A DNA stretch of 64,000 nt, from NCBI RefSeq assembly GCF_035222485.1, contig NC_085924.1, positions 3,844,001-3,908,000 of the forward strand, written 5' to 3'. This stretch comes from Podospora pseudoanserina. Lineage: Eukaryota > Ascomycota > Sordariomycetes > Sordariales > Podosporaceae. Position numbers and translations under genes: made by a program. The notes under the pieces were generated by a model that had not been told where the DNA came from, did not search any database, and saw only the letters and a list, made by a program, of their open reading frames with translations. Below, one piece after another: positions 35,055 through 47,350 of this stretch (position 1 is its first letter; each line of letters opens with the position of its first letter).

Positions 35055-37040
35055 TCACTCCTTCTGCACCCCCTTCCCCGACCTCAACAGCTCCACAATG
35101 TCAGCCATAGTATGCTTCCTCTTCATCACAAGCCCCTCCTTCCCATCCCCCTCCTCTTCCTCCGTCAGCCCCCTACACTCCTCCAGCTCGTGATCCCACC
35201 TCCCCTTCGTCGCCCGTCTAGCAACATCCAACCAACTCCTCCTCCTCTCCTCCGAAGTCGCAAACGACAACCTCGACCCCTTGGAATCCCTAGTAGAAGA
35301 AACCTCCCCCGGCCCCGACCCAACCCCATCCTCAGGCCTCCAAATATCAGGCCTAGCATGTGTCTCTTCCCCTTTATGCTCCCCCTCAACCTCCTCACAA
35401 TCCCCTTGCCCCCTCAATTTCAATCCACTTCCACCCACCCCAGCACCAGACTGTAACCCCCCCTCCACAAAATAATGCTCTCCCGGTTTATACCTAGGCG
35501 TAGACTCCCCGCTCTCATACCGGTCCTCGCTGTGATCCCCCCCATCAGGAAACTCAGGAAACGACTCAAGCCTATAAACCGGCTCTTCCTCCGTCTCCCT
35601 CGCCCCCGGCGAAACCGCAGAGTCAGAAACCGACAGCCTTCTCACCACCTCCTCAAATCTCCGAACCTCCGACAGCTTGCTCGGTCGAGCCGCTCTCTGC
35701 TTTCCACCACCCAACCCCAACCCCGACCCCGACCTGCTGCTGGGCGTCACCGCACCGCTCCCCCCAAAAACAGGTGTATTCGCCGGCGGAAACGGGGCAA
35801 AACCCCCCTCTCTTCTCTCCGCCGAAAGTGCAGACCCCAACTGTCGCCCCATTATACTACTATCCCCCACCCCACCGCCAGGACTCACCGGACTAGCTGG
35901 TGACCCAACAGCGGTATTTGGTGTATTGGGTGGTACTACCACTACACCGCCGCCACTCCCATTCCCATCCCCCGACCCGGGAGGAGACATCTGCCCACTA
36001 TCACTCACCAAACCCACCCCCTCCCTCCCCCCTCCTCACCCTCTCCACATCGTCTGCCCTCAAAGAAAGCCTGTCCAGCTCCCCAGCAGCAATCATCATG
36101 CCCGCAACAGCAATCAAATCCAGACTCGGCCTCCTTCCACACCCCCACCGTTTAAACAGCGGACTCGCCCCCTGCGCCGGCTCCTCCAGCCGATCCCGAT
36201 TAGCCCGCCGCCGTTCCCTCCCGTCTGCTGCGTGATGCTGCTCACTTTCCGGCTCTGTAGCAGGAAAGGAGACAGATTTCGAGCGCCTGATCTTCTGGCG
36301 GAACTTTTCAAAGGCGCCCCGCCGAGTTTGGGAGGGGGATGATGGGGAGGAGTTCTACTGGGTTGTTAGCTTGGGGGGGAGGATAGGAAGGAGGGGAGAG
36401 GGGGGGATGTTACCTATTCCCCTGCTGGTTGGGGGTGGTCGAGCTCTGCTGGGCAGGTGATCGTTGAGGCTGATGATTCTCTAAGAGGGGGGTGTTCATC
36501 GATTTGATGGAGGGATGATCCCGGATATTTACTGTTTTGTTCATCAAAAGATTTGAGTCGGGAGTCAGGCAGGGCGCCGGTACTTTGGTTGGGGCTTTTT
36601 CCTTTGAGGTTAGGTCTTGAACTTGTTGGTAGGTTGGAGGCGCTTTGACGGCGGTGTTTGATGGGAGTGGTGTCTACAAGGGGGATTCTGCTTGGTGGCC
36701 GTTTGGGAGCTTCGTCGGGAGAGGACTGCTCGGGTGGTTCGGCGAGGTGCCCGTCGTAGCCAAATTTGGGTTTGCCTGGGTATCCTGCTCGCTAGGCTCG
36801 GTATTGTGAGGTTGTATCTGACTGGTTGCTGGAGATGAGGTTCTTGGAGGGGGAGTAGCGGAGTTGCATGTCGAGGGCGGAGATCATATTGTTGGCTGGG
36901 AGGTAGTTGTAGGCGAGGTCAATGCCAGGGATGGTTGTCCAGCAGCAGCTGAGGAGACGGATGGCGGCAAAAGTGGCTAGGCTGTCGTTGTTGTTGGTGA
37001 TGATGTCTTGGAACATATCTGGTTCGGCGGTATTGGACAT
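35055..37040 (-). CDS. Unrecognised Ser/Pro-rich protein, frame broken by TAG codons (possible pseudogene)
   Basis: Three coding blocks lie in phase. Block A (37040..36414) begins MSNTAEPDMFQDIITNNN and has an in-frame TAG at codon 83 (36792-36794). It then continues for 125 open, protein-like codons (KPKFGYDGHLAEPPEQ; SRIPLVDTTPIKHRR) to a second TAG that is the last codon before a GTAACA donor (36413). Block B (36354..36040; acceptor CAG at 36358 or TAG at 36355) encodes RGAFEKFRQKIRRSKSVSF and SLDLIAVAGMMIAAGELDRLSL. A 49-base intron (36039..35991) leads to block C (35990..35055) beginning MSPPGSG, Gly/Ser-rich, with RRFEEVVRRLSVSDS and a C-terminal TMADIVELLRSGKG. Without the TAGs the protein would be about 625 aa. 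I know no family for it. The alternatives are a pseudogene, sequence errors (CAG to TAG), readthrough, or an 82-aa product. Confidence 0.5.
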
Positions 37041-37695
37041 CGTAAGGTCTGCTGCTATTATGTGTGTCGAATATAAGTGTAGGTATGTCAGACACCGGGC
37101 GGCTGCCCGGTTCTGGAACAGAGTAAGGTATCGCCAGTGGCGGGATTACCTGGCGTTTGTGATCATGATAGCTAACGATACTAAAAAGACATGGTAAAAG
37201 GTAGCATGGAACTGGTAATGGTCACTCCGGAGGTGAGTGAAGAGAAGTTGGATGTTTTAAGTTTCTCAAGCCAGGTTCTTCGAGCAGAACGTTCTTGCTC
37301 TGCTAGTCGGAACACGCTGCGATGTCATGCTCCTTCCTTTGAATTGGTTCATCGCATGTCTCTATTTTACAATACTGTTACCATTCTCAGATTGAATCGG
37401 AGGATGTTACTTGTCAACCTTCAAGGAGACATCTGCTCTCTATTCAGTTGTTTTCTTGCCCCTGATAAACCCCTGTCAGGGGCAACGGATATCCAGTACA
37501 TAACCCTAACCCCCATAACTCACCAGCCTCGGCCCAGGTTATCCGTGGATCGGCTAGTGGCGGGGATGAGCACTGGGGATCGGGAAGCTATCGGGGCCAT
37601 GGACAAGGAGGAATGGGAAACACAGCGGGGAATGAAATACAAGGTGAATTCTGCTCCAGCCACCAACGTCAGTATACCGACGAACCCAATTGACC
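37041..37695. other. Divergent promoter region before glutaryl-CoA dehydrogenase
   Basis: About 650 bases between opposite start codons. Short frames only and no motif I can defend. Confidence 0.5.
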
Positions 37696-39099
37696 ATGTC
37701 CAGACTCCTCTGCAGACGATTCCCCGCCCGGGCCCTTCTTCAAGCCCGGCCAGCACTCCCGACCCGGAGCTATGCGTCGGCATCTCCAGCTGTGCAGTTC
37801 GACTGGGAGGACCCGCTCGGAGCAAAGGACCTGTTGACGGAGGAGGAGCTCGCAGTCTCCGAAACGGCTGAGCGGTATTGCCAGGAGCAATTGCTTCCCC
37901 GAGTACTACGTACGAACCGTTGAACCCGAAACCCTCCGAATCCGCCTGCTTGGGCTAACGGCACGATAGAGGCATACCGCGATGAGCACTACGATCCAAA
38001 GATCCTCCGGGAGATGGGCGAGCTAGGTCTCCTGGGAGCCAACCTTCAGGGGTATGGATGTGCTGGAGTGTCGGATGTGGCTGGAGCCTTGATCACTAGG
38101 GCCGTCGAGAGGGTGGACAGCGGTTACCGAAGCGGCATGTCGGTTCAGTCGTCGTTGGTCATGGGTGGAATTCATGAGTTCGGTTCGGAAGAGCAAAAGG
38201 AGAGATACCTCCCAGACATGGCAAAGGGCAAGCTTCTTGGTGCTTTTGGACTTACCGAGCCGAACCACGGCAGCGATCCGGGCTCCATGGAGACGACTGC
38301 GCGCGAGCACCCGACCAAGAAGGGGTGCTACCTGCTCAAGGGGTCCAAGACTTGGATCACCAACTCGCCCATCGCCGATGTTCTCCTTGTCTGGGCCAAG
38401 CTCCAGGAGACTGGAAAGATCCGCGGATTTCTTGTTGACAGGAAGGACTGTCCTGCTGGCACACTCGAGACACCCAAGATCAGCAACAAGACTGGACTCC
38501 GCGCTTCCATCACCGGAATGATTCATCTCGAGGACTGCCCTGTCCCCAAGGAGAACATGTTCCCTGGGGTGGAGGGACTGAAGGGGCCGTTTGCCTGCCT
38601 AAACAGCGCCCGGTATGGTATCTCTCTCGGTGTGATGGGTGCTTTGGAGGACTGCCTGGCGAGAGCGAGAACCTATGCTCTGGAAAGGAAGCAGTTCAAG
38701 GGCAACCCCCTTGCCAAATATCAGCTGATCCAGAAGAAGCTCGCAGACGCCGCCACTGATATCTCATACGGCGTCCTGGCCTCCATCCAGGTCGGCCGGT
38801 TGAAGGAGCAAGGCAAGGCTACTCCCGAGATGATTAGCATGGTCAAGCGCCAGAATTGTGACAGAGCTCTGTGGAATGCCAGAGTTCTCCAGGAGATTTT
38901 TGGTGGCAATGCTGTCAGTGACGAGTATGGTATTGGACGCCATGTGGCGAACCTCTATGTGACTCAGACCTATGAAGGCCAGAGCGATATTCATAGTAAG
39001 TTCTACCACCCGAATGCTGACAAGAAGCCATGCCCTGGCTAACTGTGTATAGGTCTCATTCTTGGAAGAGCCATTACTGGCGTTCAGGCATTTGTCTGA
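37696..39099 (+). CDS. Glutaryl-CoA dehydrogenase, mitochondrial
   Basis: FAD enzyme of the acyl-CoA dehydrogenase family that oxidises and decarboxylates glutaryl-CoA to crotonyl-CoA in lysine and tryptophan breakdown. Three exons (37696..37909, 37970..38995, 39053..39099) give 428 aa. The N-terminus (residues 1-30, Arg/Ala/Ser-rich, ending about TRSYAS) looks like a mitochondrial presequence. Family motifs are FGLTEPNHGSDP (FAD and substrate contact), NSPIADVLLVWAK, LNSARYGISLG, QLIQKKLADAATDI, and QTYEGQSDIHSLILGRAITG. The Glu of TYEG occupies the catalytic base position. Intron 1 has a GCTAAC branch site; intron 2 separates IH and SLILG. The call is to this subfamily rather than a general acyl-CoA dehydrogenase because of the TYEG...ILGRAITG block. 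Confidence 0.94.
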
Positions 39100-39962
39100 G
39101 ATAAAGTTGGTCTGTGAGCATAGATAAGACTAGAACCAGCTGTCTCATCTGAATAGAGACTACGCTCGCAAACAATATGAGCAGACGGTTCGAAGCGATA
39201 TCGTTCTTCATCTTCGTCTTACACATATATGACGGGTGCTGTATAAACTTTATACCAGGGCTGATAAAGACACCTGTGACTGCTTATCCAATATCTTTGA
39301 AATGGGGGTTTCATCGGGCTTTCCAAGTCACGAAGGAGAAAGCAGGGGTTCAAAAAGGAGGAGTGGACAGTTTGTACTATCTAGACCTTCCCTATCGTGG
39401 CATAGAAAACTGTTAGTGATGGCCACTTGTGGCGGTGGGCTGGGTGGAGGGGCGGCAGTGACGATTGGGCGCCAAACAAGCAGCAGCCCAGCGGCTGGGT
39501 CCCGCCTGAAAATTCGCGGTGGTCCCAGCGTTGCGCCCCCCTCCCCTGCTCGCTCAGCTTTTGGCGTGGGCGTCCTCGGCACCTATCGAATCGAAATCCG
39601 CCTTTGTCGACCCGCCCACTCTCCCCTCTTTCCTCTTGCAACCTAACTTGACCAACTTCGCATCCCTCTGTTTTGACATCTCTAAACCGCAACCCCCTCT
39701 TTTTACAAAGTAAGCTCTTCGCGTGCCTCCAAAAAAAACTCTTTCTCTTTACCTCTGCTGCAATCTCTGCTCTCTCTGCTCTCTGCTCTCTGCTCTCGTG
39801 CCTTTGTACCTTGTCGCCACGGTGCGCCGTCAGAACCGACGATTCATTCGGTTTCCGTTTTCTTCCACAGCCAAAGCTGACACAGCCTTAAATTCAACAG
39901 CGCCCCGGCCTTCTTCGACGTAGCATCTCGTCGTCGAGACACACATCACACAAACCTCAGAA
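39100..39962. other. Intergenic before UBC4/5
   Basis: About 860 bases containing the UBC4/5 promoter and 5' leader; the last 250 bases are CT-rich (ctctgctctct at about 39771-39796), typical of a highly expressed housekeeping gene. No coding frame. Confidence 0.5.
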
Positions 39963-40912
<950 letters not shown>

Positions 40913-43900
40913 GGAGGTAGTTGAAGTTGTTAATGCGGGCGAGGTGGATGGTTGACTCGGTTAGCCCCGGGAAATCTTGGCCGGCAGCCTCAACATTTCT
41001 ACCCTGGCTGTATAGCGCGAGCAAACGACGAATACTCTCTGGTGTTTGGTGAGCGTGCGAGCTGGCGATGGATGCTGGAAGAGTCATCTAAACTGGACGG
41101 TCGGCTGGGGATGGAGCGGGAGAGGTAGATGCGCAAGAATCAACAACTATTTCACTGCATCATCAGATATTACTACACTCTGGGGAGCGGTTCTTGGGAT
41201 TTTTTTCGGGATGCATTTGTCTTTGACTACCCCTCACATGTTCTCTTTTTCTTTCTTTCTTTCTTAGGAACACAGTTGTGTCACGTATTTCTCCAAATTG
41301 CTATTAGACACACGGGACGCGGCAAGCGAATTTGATCAGTGGTGTTTTTTTCAAGGTGATTGTGAGGTTGATTCCATGACCACTGTGACATGTCCGAGTT
41401 TGGGAGGCAAACCGCTGTCAGGGAAATAGCCGAATGCATGCCTCCGGGCCAAGCCGGGACTTGCTCCGAGGGAGCGGTTCCGGGTTTGTCTTGTGATAAC
41501 ATGATTTGTGACATGATTTTGATAGGGAATATTTGATGATGGAACATTTACGATCTGAATTTACGAAGGATCAAAACTCGGGTTACGGGTTTTGTGAGTA
41601 GGCCGGAGAGGGGCACTCTCCATCCTATTTCTAGAGGGAGAACGCGTGAAGGAACAGTAAGCTGCTTATGAGGGGAGGCGAAGATGGGACAAGAAGGGGT
41701 GGAGGAGCATTTGGGTATGTTCAGAGGTGGGAAGATCTTGGGTTGGGTGGGTTGATTTGGGTGGGTGGCTCGGGGAGACACGTGTTGTTGGTGGCTTCTG
41801 GCTTCTGGCTTCTGGCTTCTGGCTTCCGGCTTCCGGGGAAGGGCGGAGGCACGGAAGGGGGGCTGAGTTGAGGGTGGTGGTGGCCTGTATGATGGGCTCT
41901 TTTGTGTGATGGGAGCGGATCTTGTCCTCTGGTGGTGGTGGGCTTGTGTAGATGGCCGGTTGGTGGTCATACTGTCGATCCGAGGGGATGGGAGTGGTGG
42001 GTGGTGGGTGGTTAGAGGTCTGGTCTGGTCTGGTTTGATGGAATGGGTCGGACGTCGGTGTTCAAAGGGTTGGTTTGCCCGATGGTTGATTACGAAATAT
42101 CGTCAGATGGTAAAACAGGAAAGGGGGAAGAGGGAGGTTATGTTTTGTTGTTGTGTTTGTGTGTAAGCCGAGGTCTAGATGCAAGTTTGGATTTACCTCA
42201 GGGATGGTGCAGTTCAGGTAGTGGTGCAGGGCGAGAGATAAAGATAGGTAGCAAGTAGAGGAGATATAGGAAGACGACGTGGGTATGAAACTTTGAGATG
42301 AACGGGAGAGGTGCATGCGTTTTGATGCGTGATGTGCGTCAGGGTTTGAGTGGTAGGTAGGGCGGTTATGTATGCATGTTCGGCAGATCGAGACGGGAGT
42401 TTTCTTTGGGGAGGCTTGAAGTGGAATAATAAGGGTGGTGGTGGTGATGGTGGTAGATGAGGATGAGGTGAGGCATAGGATGAAGCAGAGGATGAAGTTG
42501 TTTGTAGATGCTACTGGCTGATATCTCCCATCTGGATGTAGGATGTACGTAAAATACCATATCTACACGCGTGCCGTGACTGATTGTATGCAATATCTGC
42601 GCCGACATCCGACTGGGCGTGAGACTTCAGATTTTCTGGGCAATCGTTGACATCGTGAACTTGACACTGACATCACCTTTTACCGCCGCTGAGTCAACGA
42701 ACGGCAGGTAAGCATACATCCAGCCCGGAGGCTTGGGATTACACTTGGCGGCACTCGTGGGCTCAAATTATCAAAATGGTCTGATTTCTGCAGAAGGAAT
42801 CGGCGGGGCATTGAGGCATTGCTTTGCTTTTCTCTTTTTCTGTGGCGAGACGCACTGGTTGGTCCCGAAACTGAATCGTCGCTTGCGTATCAGGATCCCA
42901 GCCGAAACAACAACGACAACGCTCGGCCGCCCTCCTAGTTGAACAGGTGTGTCCAATCAGGAGCGTTCCTGGTCCTTCAATGTGGAGCTGATCTGACCCC
43001 AGCCTTGGCACCCGCTCCTGACAAGTCGAGCTACCGCCGTTGGCTTTTTCTCCGACAGCTTGCAACGAAAGAATCTCTCTCAGCCTGTTGCGCGCGAATG
43101 GGAGCTGGCGGTTAATGACCCTCGAAAAGAGGTATCTCCGTACCTGCAAAACATCCGAACAATCTTGAGGCAGAGGTGGTACTGCGGTCTCGAAAGTGGC
43201 GCCATTTTCCACCGTGCCGTACCCTACCTCGACGGGTGATCGGTCTGATCACAGACTGCCGCTGGCCATTCAGCAGTTGTGTACGCTGCGAAGCCCTAGG
43301 TCAGCCAGTTTCGGTTTGGTCACACGGCGCAAAGGACGGAGTTATACAGCGTCAGGATGGGTGATCGGGATACACTTGATATGAGGTCTTCAGCAGCTAA
43401 TGATGTGTCTACAGAGAAGAACAGAGTCATCTGGGCTGGGCTTATCATTATGGCGTAGACATCCGATACTGACCTCTTCGAGCACAAGGCCAGCGGCGAG
43501 GAGGACCCTTGCTGCCGTTTATAACATGGGTGAGCACCCGTTCGGCCCCCCTGCAGTGGTGCCGCAGAGCCCCGCCCCGAAGGACAGCGTTACAATTCTC
43601 TCGATGTCGTTTCGACAACGTGGGGAGAGGCCGGCCGCAAGTTCCAGCCTCGTTCGATTTCTTTGGATTTCCCTGAGGACCACCGCTACCTGGCCCCTGC
43701 TTGGCATGCTGCACCTGCACAAGCCGTTGCCGTTGTCTCCATCTTGTGTGCCATCGTGGTTCTAGGCGCGCCTCCAGCTTCTCCTATCCCTCTGCCACCC
43801 CTGACAGTCTCCACGTTCTCTCACGACAAGAGCTCCAGGACGCGATAACCCCCTTGCCGAGTCATTTTGCATTCGTTTCTCTTTCTTACCTACTTCGAGT

Positions 43901-44500
43901 TCCCTCCTCTTTTCTCCCTCGTCTCCGGCAGAGTGGCCTAGATACCTAGCACACGCAAACTTGGGTCCCAGCAGCCGCCGTACGCAGGCATTTGTGGACA
44001 GGTATGATCCTCACACATCAGCTCATGTTTCTGGTGACTTGCTTCGCTTGGCACCTCACATAACCACACTGGCTCCCGCACCTTCGGTGCTGCCGAACCT
44101 TCCCCTCTCCCTTCTCCCTCTCTTTTTGCTCGGCGAAGTGCAATCGTTTCGAGGTGTGTGGTTTTGCTAACCATACCGCCTCCCGGCCGTTCCTGACATA
44201 TGCAGGCTCCATATCCGCTCATTACTATTCTGTCTCACGGCCGAGGCCTCACATTCACGACTGTCGTTTAATGGGTCTGGTTCGCACGCTTTCAGCAGGT
44301 TCTGACGACGAATTATCGACTCTTGGATATTTATAACACGCATCAACATCTTTTAATTGGGAATCGCTAGAGGAAAACGGGGATCGACTGCCCCAGTGGG
44401 AGGGTAAGAGAGACGAGGATTTCGAAAAGGACAAAGAATCAGGAGGAAAAGCAGGCTGAATTGCTGGATTTAATCGAGACGACGACGACTATCACCCACC
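40913..44500. other. Gene-poor stretch of 3.6 kb upstream of NOX1
   Basis: The largest interval without a supported gene. It holds a GGCTTCT tandem repeat (41793-41836), a GGTGG-rich patch (about 41925-42010), and overlapping short frames on both strands without motifs (for example a 149-codon minus frame at 42763-43212). It probably includes a long NOX1 promoter and leader. Confidence 0.5.
41793..41836. repeat. Heptanucleotide tandem repeat (GGCTTCT)n
   Basis: Six units, four GGCTTCT and two GGCTTCC, in non-coding sequence upstream of NOX1. Confidence 0.85.
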
Positions 44501-46360
44501 ATGTCGGGTTACGGAGGTTACGATGGGGGTTTAAGGAGCAGCGGGTCAATGAAGCAGTCGGAGAGATCAAGATGGACGCCACTTACACGGATGTTGTTGT
44601 CGGGCGAAATGACACAGGAAAGGCAAAAGGAACTGACTCCAAGGGAAAAGTTCGACAAGTGGATGGTGAACGAAGGATATCGCCGAATGTAGGTGGTTTG
44701 CTTTTGGATTGCGACGATGTGGTGGGTAGGTGAAGGCTGACATATCGCCAGTTTCGTCTTCGTTTTCATGTTCCTCCACGCCATCTTATTCGCCTTCAGT
44801 TTCGTCAATTTTGCGGTGAAGGAGAACTTACAAATAGCCCGAGACACATTTGGCCCGACGTTTATGATTGCCAGATCCGCTGCGCTGGTCCTCCACGTCG
44901 ATGTCGCCTTGATTCTGTTCCCCGTTTGCCGTACGCTCATTTCCATGGCCAGACAAACGCCCCTGAACGGCATTATTCAGTTCGACAAGAACATCACTTT
45001 CCATATCACCACCGCCTGGTCGATCGTGTTTTGGTCCTGGGTTCATACGATTGCCCATTGGAACAACTTTGCTCAGGTCGCCGCTAAGAACAACTTGGGC
45101 ATCTACGGATGGCTTCTCGCCAACTTCGTGTCGGGCCCGGGCTGGACTGGGTACGTGATGTTGATCGCGCTCATGGGAATGGTCATCACCTCGGTTGAGA
45201 AGACGAGACGCGCCAACTATGAACGATTCTGGTACACTCACCACATGTTTATCGTCTTCTTCTTTTTCTGGTCGATCCACGGTGCTTTCTGCATGATTCA
45301 GCCCGACTTTGCACCCTTTTGCATTTCGATCGGCACCCAGGCTATCGGCGTCTTTTGGCAGTACTGGATGTACGGTGGTTTCGCCTACCTGGCCGAGCGT
45401 GTTGCCCGTGAGATTCGCGGCAGACACAAGACATATATCTCCAAGGTCATTCAGCACCCGAGCAACGTCTGCGAAATTCAGATCAAGAAGGAGCACACCA
45501 AGACCAGGGCTGGACAGTACATCTTTTTCTGCTGCCCGGCTGTTTCTCTCTGGCAGTATCACCCATTTACTCTGACCAGTGCTCCCGAGGAGGACTACAT
45601 CTCGATCCACATGCGCGTTGTGGGTGACTTCACCAGGGCTGTTGCTGAGACTTTGGGCTGCGAGTTCGACAAGAAGAAGGGGGATGCTTCCAAGGTTGTT
45701 GGCGTGGATCAGTCCAACGATGAGGTTGATCCCGCTCTCCGCCGTGTGCTTCCCCGTGTTTACATCGATGGACCCTTTGGCTCAGCTTCCGAGGATGTGT
45801 TCAAGTACGAGATTTCGGTTCTGTGCGGTGCCGGTATCGGTGTCACGCCTTTCGCCTCGATTCTCAAGTCGATCTGGTACCGCATGAACTACCCTCAGAA
45901 GCGGACACGGCTCAGCAAGGTCTACTTCTTTTGGATTTGCAGAGATTTTGGTTCTTTTGAGTGGTTCCGCTCGCTTCTTCTCGCTATTGAGGCGCAGGAT
46001 GTGGACAACAGAATCGAGATTCACACGTACCTGACAGCCAAGATCAAGGTCGACGACGCGACGAACATCATGATCAACGACGCCAACGCCGACAAGGACA
46101 CGATTACTGGTCTCCGGTCGCCGACCAACTTTGGTCGCCCCAACTGGGATATGATCTTCAGAGGTATCCGGAAGCTTCACACGCCTGCCGAGGCTGGTGT
46201 GTTCTTCTGCGGTCCCAAGGGTTTGGGCAGCCAACTGCACGTCTTTTGCAACAAGTACAGCGAGCCTGGGTAAGTTTCGATGATCCCTAGACGGACAGTT
46301 TCATCAGTTGCTGACAACTATGACAGGTTCAACTTTGTTTGGGGCAAGGAGAACTTCTAA
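44501..46360 (+). CDS. NOX1: NADPH oxidase Nox1/NoxA (no EF-hands)
   Basis: Membrane oxidase that passes electrons from NADPH through FAD and two haems to oxygen, giving superoxide; in moulds it controls hyphal fusion and sexual development. Three exons (44501..44688, 44752..46269, 46327..46360) encode 579 aa. After a variable start comes TPREKFDKWMVNEGYRRI, then six hydrophobic segments. Haem-ligand histidines lie in WVHTIAHWNNF and TMH5 YTHHMFIVFFFFWSIHG. The FAD site is QYHPFTLTSAP, the NADPH sites are GAGIGVTPFASILKSIWY and VFFCGPKGLGS, and the C-terminus is FNFVWGKENF. There is no N-terminal calcium-binding domain, separating it from Nox3 types. Its regulators (NoxR, Rac) are not in the window. 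Confidence 0.97.
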
Positions 46361-47350
46361 ACGCCATTGCCACATCTTTGCTTCTTTCCCATGATATCCT
46401 CTCCAACCAGCAACGGTGGACAACGTCGCGGAGAAAAGTTAGCCCTGCGACCATGATCTGAGTGCGCGGGACGCAATGCATAGCAGATCCCGGGCTGGAG
46501 GATAGCAACGTAGGGGCCAACACCGACGCTGGCCGCGTCCTCAACTCATCCCGCCGACGACCTGTCAGGACACCCGGTCGGGAGTCCTCCCCGCTCCACT
46601 GCCCGTACAGTTGGAGAAGAGCCCACTTCATACATCCTGTTCGGATGGTGGATTGATTACTCATACGCATACCCATACCCTAGATATCCCACCCTATTAT
46701 ACCTCAGGGGCAGCCAACAGCAGCTCTCTCTCAGCTCGCATTTAGCGCTTTTGTTACATATTCTTCTTGCTATTTATATACACTTGTACCTAGTCTTTAC
46801 AATATTCCCCATATTCCCATTTAAGCAAATGTTTTTTTTTCTGGCTGTTTAAAAGACTGTTTGATAATTGAGTTGTGGTAGAGAGTAAAGTGTAAATATT
46901 AGACGTGGCTTTTGATGGGCGAACCATGCTGAAGCGTGCTTTCCCTGAATTGATACCACAGAGAACACCAGAAAAATCAGCTCATTGGACTTAAACTTGG
47001 GTAGTTACAGTTTTCACCTTTAATAAGTTACCATCTACTGAATAATTCAGCGCTCCTTCCTACAGAGCATTCCGTACCTGCCAGCTCCCCCCACTTAACC
47101 CAGGCAGCACACTTCCTCCCCGACAGGGGTCTAAAGTGGGAGACCCACTTAAATTCTCGCTCCCAATTCGCGAAGCGCGTCTCACTTTACCTCAAAGAGC
47201 TGAACGCGTCAAACTGCGCTCTCGTCCAATCTTTGCTCTGACATCACGAAGCTTCGACCTCCCCTCCTCACTCTCGCAACCCTCGACAAAACCAGCGATT
47301 TTCTCACCACAACACAAAACAGCAGAGAGGACAAGAAAAAAGTCGCAACC
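46361..47350. promoter_or_regulatory. NOX1 3' end and FEN1 promoter with MCB element
   Basis: AT-rich 3' flank of NOX1 (46780-47050), then a promoter-like part containing TTCGCGAA (47167-47174), AGCGCGTC (47174-47181) and a perfect ACGCGT (47204-47209), 142-184 bases upstream of the FEN1 ATG. These fit MBF/SBF-type cell-cycle sites. Confidence 0.55.

Noticed and set aside
42763-43212. 149-codon minus-strand frame in the NOX1 upstream region
   Set aside because: No motif, no intron context, overlapping open frames on the other strand, and unremarkable codon use.
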